From Rubritalea profundi (GTDB lineage Bacteria; Verrucomicrobiota; Verrucomicrobiia; Verrucomicrobiales; Akkermansiaceae), in NCBI RefSeq assembly GCF_002954445.1, contig NZ_MQWA01000001.1, forward strand, positions 4,007,061 through 4,071,060: DNA of 64,000 nt. Reading direction: 5' to 3'. The notes beneath the pieces were generated by a model that was given only the letters and a program-made list of their open reading frames with translations, had not been told where the DNA came from and did no database searches. The number at the start of each line of letters is the position of its first letter. Position 1 is the stretch's first letter. Below, one piece after another: positions 9,090 to 18,415 of the stretch. The translations under genes and the position numbers were made by a program.

Positions 9090-9239
9090 GGAACGAAGCG
9101 ATACGCAGGGTTACTTTTCTGCCCGTAAGTTTCTATTTTAATCATCTAAGCTTCGCTTACAAATTTTTAACCTAAACATACAAAACAGCATCGTCGGTAG
9201 TTGCCGGAGGTGCCCATATATCAAACTAGAACAACTATC

Positions 9240-9575
9240 ATGATCACTGAATCCACATGGACAAATATCGGTCCAGTATCGAACTACCCACTCAACCTTG
9301 GCAGCTGCGTGAAAGTCGGCGGCAAACAAATCGCCATCTTCAATCTCCCAACGGAGCAAAAGTGGTACGCAGTACAAAACTTCAACCCACAGAACCAGCG
9401 CATGGTGCTCTCACGTGGACTCACTGGTGATGCCGATGGTGTGCCAATCGTCATTTGCCCGCTCCATAAATACCGCTACTCACTCGAAACTGGCGAGTGC
9501 TTCACGGAAAGCACGTACAGCCTGGAAACCTTCCCGATCAAAGTCGACGGCGACTCGCTAGTCATCGAAGCTTAG
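9240..9575 (+). CDS. nirD: Nitrite reductase small subunit
   Basis: This small partner of NirB has a Rieske-like fold. The reading frame extends to 9201, but I prefer ATG 9240 (MITESTWTNIG), which gives 111 residues, the normal NirD size. Typical family text is present: NPQNQRMVLSRGLTGD and VICPLHKYRYSLETGEC. The second half of a Rieske ligand site (CPLH) remains, but the first Cys/His pair is absent (NFNPQN). That is the usual state in NirD, so no cluster is expected. It is probably co-transcribed with nirB and is followed by a terminator. Confidence 0.92.
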   Translation: MITESTWTNIGPVSNYPLNLGSCVKVGGKQIAIFNLPTEQKWYAVQNFNPQNQRMVLSRGLTGDADGVPIVICPLHKYRYSLETGECFTESTYSLETFPIKVDGDSLVIEA

Positions 9576-9594
9576 AGAACTCTTCAACAGGAAT

Positions 9595-9630
9595 AAAAAC
9601 GCCTAGCCAATTTATTGCCTAGGCGTTTTT
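9595..9630. terminator. Bidirectional terminator between nirD and the propeller gene
   Basis: A 12-bp stem pairs AAAAACGCCTAG (9595-9606) with CTAGGCGTTTTT (9619-9630), with A-rich and T-rich flanks on both sides. It can end both nirD (+) and the convergent gene (-). Confidence 0.9.
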
Positions 9631-9680
9631 ATTTATCCGCTGTATCGAATACAGCTAGATGAATATTTTTTATTGAGTTC

Positions 9681-11180
9681 CTACTTGGTGTAAACTTCGT
9701 GCGCTGTGTAGAAAAACCGAGGTTCTATCAATTTCCCGAGCTCGTCAGACTTAACTCCCGTTAGAGTAATGTCGTAGATTTGTTTAGGTACCATTTCAGA
9801 CGCAAAGTCGAATTCAATCACGGCCTCATCCACATTGATTGATTTTGTACCGAGGGATGTTTCGTCGACCTTAGGTGAACCGTATTTTTTGTGGTAATGC
9901 AGGCCGTATCTCACAGCTTTCACTGCAATATCCGTGGCGTCTGCGGCTTCATTCAGAGTCACCCTAAATCCCGACTTAGTCATTTCTATCTTATCGATAG
10001 CGAGGTGCGGAGTGCTATTGTATTTCAACGCCACGATGCCTTGATCACCCGCCCACGACAAATGGGTTTTCCCCACATAAATCGTGTCATCCGCAGCTAA
10101 TGCCAGCTTTGCATTCCCCATTCCTAACTCAGGGTGCTCCATGAATTTCATCACCGCCCCTTGATCTTTGCCATTCACTTCATCGGGAAGAAATCTAACC
10201 AAGCGTGCCTGATTCATCTCCCCCATAATAAGATCTCCACCATAGGGACCAAAACCATCCTCAGGCAGTGTGAGTATCTGCGTCGGTGAGTTGGCCAAAT
10301 CCCCTTGTGGTAAAAAGCACAGTGATTTCGTGCGTAACTTGTCCAGTTCCTCTCCGGCAAGTTCTGACGGCGTCCCACGGTCCCATCCGTCCATCCAAAT
10401 CAAACTATCGGCATGGCCGTAAAATTTCCCTTGCTCGATTTTGTAGAGCTTACTCGACCCTAGCCAGTCACCTTGGTTGTCATTGATAAAGAGCTCACCG
10501 GCTTCGTTGACATGTACTCCATGTGGAGTTCGTAAACCAGAGGCTACAGGTGTGATCTCACCAGATTTAGGATTGATTTTTATCACAAAACCTCGGTAAG
10601 GAACACGGGCAAACATTCTAGGTAGAGATTTTTCCCTCTTACCCGTCCAAGTCGGCTTCGTGCTTTCATGGGTAATACCACCGGCATCATTCCAAGCGCC
10701 ACGGATTTCAGGTCTGGTGCCGCCATTATTAGAACCTGTCCCCAGGGCAACATAGAAATCACCATCCGGCGCCTTCGCAGCACCAAATGCAAACTCGTGG
10801 TAGTTGCCAGTCATCCCCCATCCTGAACTGAGTGACTGATAAGTATCCGCAACGCCATTCGCATCAGTATCCGAGATCTTAGTGAGTTCAGCCCTCTGAA
10901 CCACCACGATCGAGCCATCATTCTCCACGTGCATTCCCAGCGGTTCATGCAACCCCGACGCCCAGAGCTTCCACTTACCACCCTCTAACACCATAACCTC
11001 ACCGCGGTGAAATGCCGCAATGATATTTCCATTTGGCAACAGCCCTAATGCCCCAATCTGGGGATCGATCCCACTGGGAAGCGGGAGTTTGGAATAGTCA
11101 CAAATATCGGACCAAGTCTCCGCCGCCATCAAATTGGACACAGACAGCGTACCTAGCAAAATTCTTAATAATTTATTCAT
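9681..11180 (-). CDS. Secreted beta-propeller (sorbosone-dehydrogenase-like / NHL) protein
   Basis: This 499-residue exported protein has a signal peptide (MNKLLRILLGTLSVSNLMAAE; the Met at 11180 is preferred over the adjacent one at 11183). The body resembles the glucose/sorbosone dehydrogenase-like or NHL-type beta-propellers common in Planctomycetes and Verrucomicrobia (GALGLLPNGNIIAAFHRGEV, LHEPLGMHVENDGSIVVVQR, GLRTPHGVHVNEAGELFIND). It follows the cytochrome c gene by 8 bp in the same operon, so a periplasmic oxidation with electron transfer to that cytochrome is plausible. The substrate cannot be read from the sequence. Confidence 0.75.
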   Translation of the reverse strand: MNKLLRILLGTLSVSNLMAAETWSDICDYSKLPLPSGIDPQIGALGLLPNGNIIAAFHRGEVMVLEGGKWKLWASGLHEPLGMHVENDGSIVVVQRAELTKISDTDANGVADTYQSLSSGWGMTGNYHEFAFGAAKAPDGDFYVALGTGSNNGGTRPEIRGAWNDAGGITHESTKPTWTGKREKSLPRMFARVPYRGFVIKINPKSGEITPVASGLRTPHGVHVNEAGELFINDNQGDWLGSSKLYKIEQGKFYGHADSLIWMDGWDRGTPSELAGEELDKLRTKSLCFLPQGDLANSPTQILTLPEDGFGPYGGDLIMGEMNQARLVRFLPDEVNGKDQGAVMKFMEHPELGMGNAKLALAADDTIYVGKTHLSWAGDQGIVALKYNSTPHLAIDKIEMTKSGFRVTLNEAADATDIAVKAVRYGLHYHKKYGSPKVDETSLGTKSINVDEAVIEFDFASEMVPKQIYDITLTGVKSDELGKLIEPRFFYTAHEVYTK

Positions 11181-11191
11181 CACTTTCGTAA

Positions 11192-12121
11192 TTATTTTTG
11201 TTTAGCTGAAAAACGGATTTCAAACTCACTCGCATCCTTCGAATTAAGCACCAATGCACCATCAACAAGTTTCCCTTTAGAGTAGCTGAAGTCACACTTG
11301 CTCAGATCGCCAAGAGGATAAGTGAGCGCACCGACCACTCCAGAGGTCTTGATAGTTATTTCCATTTTCCCTGAAGCATTTGAAATGGTCTCTGAAACCT
11401 TCACTTGGCCGATTGAGTACTGAAACTCAGGTAAGCCATTGATTACTTTGTATCCTTCATATTTCGGCTTGGCTGAGCTATCTGCCAGCGTCATTGATGC
11501 TGCAAGACCCAGCGGAGCTTGGTAATAAATATCTCCTACGATCTTGGCGACTTGGCCACCATTACCTCGCCAATACGGGTACCCATCTATGAATCCACCC
11601 TTCCAAACATAACGCAGCCGGCAGCTTAGCGTGTCCCAGCAAAGGGAATGCTCACCATCCAGAGTAATTGCCACTGAGGCGGGGCTGGAGAATGGCAGGA
11701 AAATTCTTTGTATCCGTGGCTCTTTCGAGTCTTTTTCACTAATTTTATAAGGATCAACCGGCTTTTTTTTCTTAACTTCTTTAACAAAAGTTTTCCCCTT
11801 GGTAGATTCCTTTATCCAGCCATGGACAGCTGCCAATTCCTCTTTTTTCAAGTGGGCCATTGACGGCATCTGGATAGCACCCGCGCGGACTTTGCCCGGC
11901 TTGACACACCAATCTATAAATTTTTTCTCATCCCCTTGATAGAGATGGTTTATTTCAACTAAACTCGGCCCCACCACTGGCTTTTTTTCATTAGCTAGCT
12001 GGTGGCACGCAGAACAATTTTTCTTAAAGATCTCACTCGCAGGCTCTATAGCGAAAGCTTGCGATGATGCCGCAATCGACATGAGAATGGCGAGGACTCG
12101 GTGCTGTGTTCGGTGTTCCAT
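11192..12121 (-). CDS. Secreted c-type cytochrome with a C-terminal PVC-type domain
   Basis: This 309-residue protein has a signal peptide (ending near QAFAIEPA) and a class I cytochrome c domain at about residues 30-110. CSACH is the haem attachment site and MPSMAHL probably supplies the Met ligand. Residues about 130-309 form a second domain (RIQRIFLPFSSPASVAITLD, LRYVWKGGFIDGYPYWRGNG) that I know only as a companion of cytochrome modules in Planctomycetes and Verrucomicrobia. It is translated just before the propeller gene. A role as electron acceptor for that protein is inferred. Confidence 0.8.
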   Translation of the reverse strand: MEHRTQHRVLAILMSIAASSQAFAIEPASEIFKKNCSACHQLANEKKPVVGPSLVEINHLYQGDEKKFIDWCVKPGKVRAGAIQMPSMAHLKKEELAAVHGWIKESTKGKTFVKEVKKKKPVDPYKISEKDSKEPRIQRIFLPFSSPASVAITLDGEHSLCWDTLSCRLRYVWKGGFIDGYPYWRGNGGQVAKIVGDIYYQAPLGLAASMTLADSSAKPKYEGYKVINGLPEFQYSIGQVKVSETISNASGKMEITIKTSGVVGALTYPLGDLSKCDFSYSKGKLVDGALVLNSKDASEFEIRFSAKQK

Positions 12122-12223
12122 ACATTTATCTAAAACAATCTAGCATTATCAATTGGCTCATGATAATTGAATTGCGTCTAAACACCATACTCTATGCGAC
12201 AGATCGTTCTTACATCTACCTGC

Positions 12224-14041
12224 CTAACTAAATTTTCGCTCAAGCTCCTTTAGCGAAAGCTGGATCAATGTTGGCCTGCCGTCTGGGGCACAGTAGGGTA
12301 AGTCACAAGAAAAGAGCGCTTCGAGAAATGGCTCAACACCGTTCCGTTTAGCCACCTCATTCCAAGCAGCACGTTTGGCTAGCTTTTCGGCAAACACCTC
12401 AAACGCCATCGACTTCCCCCGCTTTCCTCCCACCGTGTCGACCAACTCATCGATCAATGCCGTGATGAATGCCCGCGGGTCTTTATCAGCTAGCACGGCA
12501 GGCATACTCCGCACCTGGATTGTTCCTCCACCGAATGGTTCCAAGCTGATGCCAGCTTCGGTAAAATTCTCCAGATTGGTCATGACCACATCAAAATCCC
12601 TTGGGTCGAGGTCGACGAGTTCCGGGACCAGCAGACCTTGGGACTCCACACCCGCAGAACCGTCATCGAGCAAGGACTCGTAGACTAAACGCTCTCTAGC
12701 AGCCTTTGGGTCCATGACGACTAATCCATCATCCCCCTGCAGTAAAATATATCGGTCGTGCAGCACGCCTAGAATCAAAAATTGAGGAGTGTCTTTGACA
12801 TTAGCCTCTACCTCTAACTCTTTTTGTTCCACCGTAGTCTTCACTGCAAAACTTGGTTTCACCTCAGGTTCAGTTGAGGCATTTTTCTCAGATTGGCTAG
12901 ATGTCGGAGCCGACACAGCCTCGCGACTATGAGCTGGTGGATGCACCTCGGGCTCAGATTTATTCTCAAATGGCTGCCTCACTGGTGAACTAGATCCATC
13001 CTTACGTGAAATGATTTTTGGCTCACCACGGAGCGAACTCGCAGTCTCCGATTTAGCGCCCAAAGCGGCCTCCACAGCAGTGAGGACCAAGTGACGGACT
13101 TCAAAGGGCTTGTGAAAACGCACCTCTTTTTTCGCTGGGTGGACATTCACATCCACCAACTTTGGATCCATCTCTATCCACAACCAGGCCGACGGATTCA
13201 ACCCATCAGCCAAAGCTCCTTTGAAAGCATCTTTCAGTGCTCGGCTAATGGCTGGGTCTTCGATTGGGCGTCCATTAAGAAAGACAAATTGCTGGCGCCG
13301 TCCCTTGCGGGCAAATTCTGCGGGCAAGATATACCCATGCACCTCCATGCCAGACTCCTCACATGGCGGCACTTCAATCAATGCTCTACCCGCATCCGAG
13401 CCAGAAACTCCTGATATACGCATACGCTTATCCGTCGTTGCCGGGAGATCAAAAATCGTCCTGCCATCTTTGCGCATGGTGAATCGCACATTCGGCCAGG
13501 CCAAGGCATGCAGCTTCACCTGGTGCTCGACATGCGCGCTCTCAGTCGACTCAGCACGCATAAATTTCCGACGCGCTGGAATATTGAAAAATAACTGGCG
13601 AATCTCAAAAATTGTCCCCGGCTGCAGCCCCGCCACCTTAACATCCTGGACAATACCACCATCAACGATGATCTCAGTTCCCTCTACCGCGTCGTGTTCG
13701 CGTGTTGCTAGACGGAACTTTGAGACCGATGCAATACTCGGCACCGCCTCACCGCGAAATCCCATTGTCGTGATGGCCGAGAGTTGCTTCGCATTTTTCA
13801 GCTTACTAGTCGCGTGGCGCTCTAGACACATCAGCGCATCTTCCCTCCCCATACCTGAGCCATCATCAGTGATCTTGATCAGGCTCGCTCCGCCTTTTTG
13901 AATTTCGACTTCGATCGACTTCGCCCCCGCATCGATCGAGTTTTCCACCATCTCCTTCACCACACTCGCTGGACGTTCGACCACTTCACCCGCCGCTACT
14001 TGGCTGGCTAAAACATCTGGTAGTATCGCAATCTTTGGCAT
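12224..14041 (-). CDS. mutL: DNA mismatch repair protein MutL with degenerate endonuclease motifs
   Basis: MutL couples mismatch recognition by MutS to strand removal. The start at 14041 (MPKIAILPDVLASQVAAGEV) matches the family start. The N-terminal GHKL ATPase motifs are intact (MVKEMVENSIDAGAK-like helix, DDGSGM, TMGFRGEAVPSIASV). The middle is a low-complexity linker, and the C-terminal dimerisation domain covers about residues 420-605. In it the nuclease motif DQHA-X2-E-X4-E reads DPKAARERLVYE, the CPHGRP motif reads CAPDGRP, and the ACR-type motif has no Cys. Endonuclease activity is therefore doubtful. The total of 605 residues is normal. Confidence 0.95.
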   Translation of the reverse strand: MPKIAILPDVLASQVAAGEVVERPASVVKEMVENSIDAGAKSIEVEIQKGGASLIKITDDGSGMGREDALMCLERHATSKLKNAKQLSAITTMGFRGEAVPSIASVSKFRLATREHDAVEGTEIIVDGGIVQDVKVAGLQPGTIFEIRQLFFNIPARRKFMRAESTESAHVEHQVKLHALAWPNVRFTMRKDGRTIFDLPATTDKRMRISGVSGSDAGRALIEVPPCEESGMEVHGYILPAEFARKGRRQQFVFLNGRPIEDPAISRALKDAFKGALADGLNPSAWLWIEMDPKLVDVNVHPAKKEVRFHKPFEVRHLVLTAVEAALGAKSETASSLRGEPKIISRKDGSSSPVRQPFENKSEPEVHPPAHSREAVSAPTSSQSEKNASTEPEVKPSFAVKTTVEQKELEVEANVKDTPQFLILGVLHDRYILLQGDDGLVVMDPKAARERLVYESLLDDGSAGVESQGLLVPELVDLDPRDFDVVMTNLENFTEAGISLEPFGGGTIQVRSMPAVLADKDPRAFITALIDELVDTVGGKRGKSMAFEVFAEKLAKRAAWNEVAKRNGVEPFLEALFSCDLPYCAPDGRPTLIQLSLKELERKFS

Positions 14042-14101
14042 CAAAAGAAAAATGCCAGCCACACCCGAAGAAACAACCCCGAATTTAGAAAATAGAAGCT
14101 G

Positions 14102-14121
14102 GGAGCGCCAAGCCCCAGCTT
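14102..14121 (-). repeat. 20-bp intergenic repeat, copy 1 (with hairpin)
   Basis: On the minus strand this is identical over 20 bases to the plus strand at 52075-52094. It sits in a hairpin (AGCTGGG with CCCAGCT) between the ATPase gene and mutL. It is probably a dispersed intergenic repeat. Confidence 0.6.
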
Positions 14122-14149
14122 TGCAGTACCTAAAAAAACCGAGTCCCCA

Positions 14150-16537
14150 CTACTCCCCCAGCCAAAGCAACCCGACAGCTTCGATGCTGATATCCTTTTT
14201 GTAAGGCTTGATACTCAGGGTCTCTAACTCCAAAGCGCTCGGATCAAACTTTTCTTCCAAGGCATCTATATCATCAGCGAGTTCCGTTTGCATTTCATGC
14301 ATAATCGCCTGAATGTCATCAGCTTTTGCTTCAGCTACTTCAATGTCTCGATGCTGTTGTGCTGCCCTACCCGCCGATCGGGCAAACGATGACCCTCGGC
14401 GGATATTTGTAGATGACAGTTTCTTCGACCCTAGCAACACACCAAAAATGGTGTTCAGTATGCTCGCCCCCGCGTCGATCTTAGCTGACTGCGCCTGTGA
14501 CTTCTCACGATCCACGGCTGCGAGCGCTCGCGTCAGTTGACTCTCCTTGGTGCGTAACTTGCTTTGCATTTTGTCACGCAACTTTTCTATTGCGGAGTCC
14601 CGCACTTCACGGGCTTGGTGCGCGATCCTAGCTCTAAACTCTCCCTCACCTTCTCCCATTTTTGAATATTCTTTCACCAATGGCGCGTGAAAAACATGGA
14701 CTCGCTCATTGCGGTAGATCTGGTCCTGCCAATCTTTCTCGACACTCTTGTAGTTCGCCTGATTCATTGCGTAACCAGCTAAGGGTTCAAAAGCGCTCCC
14801 AGATTCTGGCTCTGTGGCTAGATGACTGAGCGCAGTGTCACAGTTCACCATTTCATTCCAATCAATCGCTGATTCCTTGATTGGGTTGACTAAGCGCAGC
14901 ATTCGAGAGCCATCGACTCCTGACTTCGTGTTGTGGAAATAGATTCTGGCTTGGCGTATAAGGTGTGGTGAATATTGGCCGTCACCGTCGAACCACTCGC
15001 TGACACCATTACCGAGCGATGGTCTGGTAGCATTTTTAACTACTCGATTACCAGAACTAGGCAAGCCCATCGGGTTACTCGGCGCGGTAGTTGACTCGTT
15101 AGTCCAAGCGGCGCGCTTGGGATCCATTAGCGACTTTATTTGTGAGCGAGTCAAAGGGCCACGCATGTAATTCATCACCCACCTCACATGGAATACTGTG
15201 GGCGCACTGTCGTGTACGTTGTTCATCAGAAATACCCGGCTATCTAGTCCAGCTAACAATTGCTCCATCTGCTGGCGGTCAAATCCTCCGTCTTGCGACG
15301 CCGCAGCTCCCTCAAGACCATCCAACACACGCATCTTGTCGCGCTCGGTCTGTAGCCGGCCCAGCCACCACGTCCCGATATTTGATAATGCTTTGTAATC
15401 AAGATCGACTGGATTCTGCGTCGCCAGCAATGCACCTAAGCCAAATGCTCGACCCTGCTTGAGAATCGTCATCATCGGCTTTTTGCTCGGAGGATTGGCG
15501 CTTGGTGGTAGGTAGCCGTAGATCTCATCCATATAAAGCATGGCTCGGAGGCTCGTCGTTCCACTCTGAGTCCGCATCCAGGCTAACATTTTATTTAGCA
15601 ATATACTGACAAAAAACATCCGCTCGCTATCGCTGAGATGGGCGATTGAAAAGATAGAAATCCTCGCCTTTCCATTGTCTTGGTAGAGAAATTTTTGAAT
15701 ATCTAGATCTGGCCCTTGCATCCATGTGCTAAACCCTGGTGAAGCTATCAGATTGTTAAAGCGGATCGCTAGGTCCTGGCGCTTTTTAGCTGGGTAATAC
15801 GATTCGAGATCGATCACGCCCACCTTGCCGAAAGGTGGCTTCTGGATGGTGCGAATGAGGCCCTCCATCGTCAGACTTTCGCCAGCTTGCCAGTGATGAT
15901 TGAAAATTGATCCTAACAAGACAGCTTCTGGACTCTGAATGCTGTCCTCATTAATTCCCACCAAAGAAAGCAAGGAACTGACCGAGCTCTCGATGTAGTC
16001 TCCTAATAACTCACTGTCATCCAGCACCTCAAATGGCGGGGCAGCCAATGAACCCAAGATAGACACTGGAACACCAGCCTTGCTGCCTGGTGTGAAGATG
16101 TTGACGTCGACATTCTCTTTGAAGAATCTGACACGATCCGAATTTTGCCCCCAGTCAGAAGTTCCTTTCTGCCACATTTTAGCAGTCTTCTCAGCATAGT
16201 CATCCGGACTTAGTCCCTTATTCTGAGCGTCTGATTCATTTATCCACGGTCGAAAATCTGACCCTTTAAAATCGGGAAATGTCAGCATTAGGTTGGCTAT
16301 ATCCCCTTTCGGATCGATCACGATAGCTGGGATGTTGTCCATAGCCGCCTCTTCTAGCAGGCTCAAACATAGACCAGTCTTCCCCGATCCCGTCATTCCT
16401 AACACCACACCATGCGTCACTAAATCTTTAGAATCGTACAGCACGAGATCGTCTCGAAGCGCCTTCTTTGGCTGGTCGTACTCACGCCCTAAATAGAAGG
16501 AACCTAATTTCTGGAAAGCACTTTGCTCAATATTCAT
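14150..16537 (-). CDS. HerA/VirB4-like P-loop ATPase
   Basis: This 795-residue cytoplasmic ATPase belongs to the HerA-FtsK superfamily. Walker A is GMTGSGKTG (residues 47-55), the second element is PAIVIDPKGDIANL, Walker B is AMLYMDEIYGYL, and a sensor-like region reads LGALLATQNPVDLDYKAL. The C-terminal third contains a long charged coiled coil (about 620-690) and an acidic end. Relatives are widespread and usually annotated only as ATP-binding or helicase HerA-like. No NurA nuclease or defence genes lie next to it. A DNA-translocating motor is likely, but its task is unknown. Confidence 0.8.
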   Translation of the reverse strand: MNIEQSAFQKLGSFYLGREYDQPKKALRDDLVLYDSKDLVTHGVVLGMTGSGKTGLCLSLLEEAAMDNIPAIVIDPKGDIANLMLTFPDFKGSDFRPWINESDAQNKGLSPDDYAEKTAKMWQKGTSDWGQNSDRVRFFKENVDVNIFTPGSKAGVPVSILGSLAAPPFEVLDDSELLGDYIESSVSSLLSLVGINEDSIQSPEAVLLGSIFNHHWQAGESLTMEGLIRTIQKPPFGKVGVIDLESYYPAKKRQDLAIRFNNLIASPGFSTWMQGPDLDIQKFLYQDNGKARISIFSIAHLSDSERMFFVSILLNKMLAWMRTQSGTTSLRAMLYMDEIYGYLPPSANPPSKKPMMTILKQGRAFGLGALLATQNPVDLDYKALSNIGTWWLGRLQTERDKMRVLDGLEGAAASQDGGFDRQQMEQLLAGLDSRVFLMNNVHDSAPTVFHVRWVMNYMRGPLTRSQIKSLMDPKRAAWTNESTTAPSNPMGLPSSGNRVVKNATRPSLGNGVSEWFDGDGQYSPHLIRQARIYFHNTKSGVDGSRMLRLVNPIKESAIDWNEMVNCDTALSHLATEPESGSAFEPLAGYAMNQANYKSVEKDWQDQIYRNERVHVFHAPLVKEYSKMGEGEGEFRARIAHQAREVRDSAIEKLRDKMQSKLRTKESQLTRALAAVDREKSQAQSAKIDAGASILNTIFGVLLGSKKLSSTNIRRGSSFARSAGRAAQQHRDIEVAEAKADDIQAIMHEMQTELADDIDALEEKFDPSALELETLSIKPYKKDISIEAVGLLWLGE

Positions 16538-16595
16538 ACTCTAGCAATACGACACTCGTGCTACTTCACGCAAGAAAACTCAGCATAATCAGACA

Positions 16596-17729
16596 TTGCT
16601 GCTTTTCAGAAGCCTAACTAGCCATTTCAATAGTACCGCTTTGACACACCCAACGATATCACCACCTCGCGCATGGGCTGAGATTAGTTTCTCAGCTCTC
16701 AAGCATAATTTAGACTTCATCCGCAGCCATTCTAACCAAGCGGTAATGGCGGTGCTGAAAGCGGGTGCCTATGGTCATGGAATCGAGCAAATCGCTCTCG
16801 CTCTAGAATCAGAAAACCTCGCCTACTTCGGCGTAGCGAGCGTCATCGAGGCCCGTAAAATCACCCAAGCTGGCATACAAACCCCCATCTATTTACTCGG
16901 ACCCACCTTCCATGAGGAGCGTGCTGAAGTTATTGAAAATGGCTGGACTCCGAGTATTTCTTCTCTTGAAGAAGCTGAAGACTTTAACCGACTCGCTTCA
17001 GCCAGCAAGATAAATGTAGTGCACATTACGCTCGATACTGGCATGGGCCGTGGTGGATTTTTACCAGCAGCGCTCGATACAGCAATCGATAAGATCACTC
17101 AGCTACCAAATATCAAGATTGAAGGAATTGGCTCACATCTCCCGAGTGCGGATGAAGACCGAGCATTCACCCTCAGACAGTTTGCAACATTCGAGGCGGC
17201 AGTGAAGGATAAGCCATTCAAATACATCCACCTCTCAAACTCAGCGGGGCTGCTAGACTACTCATCAGATTCGACAAACCTCGTTCGGCCAGGCCTCATG
17301 CTCTACGGCATATCCCCGATTGCTAGCTACCAGCAAATGTTACAGCCTGTGATGACTCTGAAATCACGCGTTTCCCTCATCCGCACCCTGCCGGCAGGTC
17401 ACGGCATATCTTATGGCCGTGATGCTATTTTAAAGAAGGACACACGAGTGGCGACTATCGGTGCCGGCTATGGAGACGGATACCCCCGAGCAATTTCAAA
17501 TAATGGTGCCGAAGTTTTCATCCGTAATCAACGTTGCCCAGTGTTAGGGCGAGTCACCATGGATCAAATCATGGTGGATGTTAGCGATCTACCACTCTGT
17601 GAATCTGGTGACGAAGTAGAACTCTTTGGCTCCAACATTCTCGTCTCAGAAATTGCTGAGAAGGCGCACACCATCGCCTGGGAAGTACTCACAGGCATCA
17701 CACCGCGTGTCACCCGCACCTATCAATAG
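16596..17729 (+). CDS. alr: Alanine racemase
   Basis: This PLP enzyme makes D-alanine for peptidoglycan. The PLP lysine lies in VLKAGAYGHG (the family usually has VKANAYGHG). The second catalytic residue is the Tyr in GHGISYGRD. Other signatures are TLDTGMGRGGF, HLSNSAGLL and VRPGLMLYGISP. The frame gives 377 residues. The first 20 or so are not conserved, so a later start is possible, but WAEISFSALKHN is the true start of the fold. Its 3' end overlaps the convergent cysteine-cluster gene by 7 bp. Confidence 0.95.
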   Translation: MLLFRSLTSHFNSTALTHPTISPPRAWAEISFSALKHNLDFIRSHSNQAVMAVLKAGAYGHGIEQIALALESENLAYFGVASVIEARKITQAGIQTPIYLLGPTFHEERAEVIENGWTPSISSLEEAEDFNRLASASKINVVHITLDTGMGRGGFLPAALDTAIDKITQLPNIKIEGIGSHLPSADEDRAFTLRQFATFEAAVKDKPFKYIHLSNSAGLLDYSSDSTNLVRPGLMLYGISPIASYQQMLQPVMTLKSRVSLIRTLPAGHGISYGRDAILKKDTRVATIGAGYGDGYPRAISNNGAEVFIRNQRCPVLGRVTMDQIMVDVSDLPLCESGDEVELFGSNILVSEIAEKAHTIAWEVLTGITPRVTRTYQ

Positions 17730-18412
17730 TCGATTTTTGGCGCGCTGAGTTCAGCGAAGATGTCTCTTCCAGCCACTTCACCGAGAGCATGGAGCTCTTT
17801 CTCCAGCACTCGCCATGCGGGCTCGCCACCTTTCTCAGCACGTCCGCAATGGGTGCAAGAAGCGAATCCCGGGTAGCCGTCAGTCTTTTGAGGGTCTTTA
17901 TCTAACTGCACAATCGTAATGATTGGTCGAGGGCGTTCCCTTGACTTAGGTAAGATAACAATGGGGTGAATCCAACACGTCAGCGGCTTAAGGTACCAAT
18001 CGCCAAGGTCATCCTCCATGCACATTCTCTGGATGCCGCAGCGCCCTAAACTATCAAGAAAGACACAGCGGGTTTTCTCGAAATGCTGTGGAAAATCTTT
18101 AGCAAGCTCACCAACTTCGGCGGGCCGTGTGGCGGTCTTTTGCGCTTTGCCATTTCTCACCTTCACCACGGTATCCGTTGGTAGCTTTAAGCCATAGTCG
18201 ACAAACCTCTCACGCTCATTCTCAACTAACCAGTTCACTCCCCTAGCCTCCTCATCTGAGAGGTAAACCCCATCATAGCAACATGTGGCTGAGCAACGCT
18301 CCAAAGTACATGGCTTCAGAAGAGTTTCAAATGCCTCATGGTCGATGAGAGCCTCATCTAACTGCATGCGGAGATCTGCGGCGGTCTCTTTATAATGGGT
18401 AAGTTCAGACAC
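17723..18412 (-). CDS. Cysteine-cluster protein (YkgJ-like, putative Fe-S or zinc binding)
   Basis: This 229-residue protein is rich in cysteine. It has C-X4-C-X4-CC near the N-terminus (CTLERCSATCC), CVFLDSLGRCGIQRMC in the middle, CW after PLT, and CTHCG near the end. This pattern resembles the YkgJ / DUF3109-type families of putative metal-cluster proteins. The biochemical role is unknown. It is separated by 3 bp from the rhodanese gene upstream, so the two form an operon, and it overlaps the end of alr. Confidence 0.65.
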   Translation of the reverse strand: MSELTHYKETAADLRMQLDEALIDHEAFETLLKPCTLERCSATCCYDGVYLSDEEARGVNWLVENERERFVDYGLKLPTDTVVKVRNGKAQKTATRPAEVGELAKDFPQHFEKTRCVFLDSLGRCGIQRMCMEDDLGDWYLKPLTCWIHPIVILPKSRERPRPIITIVQLDKDPQKTDGYPGFASCTHCGRAEKGGEPAWRVLEKELHALGEVAGRDIFAELSAPKIDY

Positions 18413-18415
18413 GGT

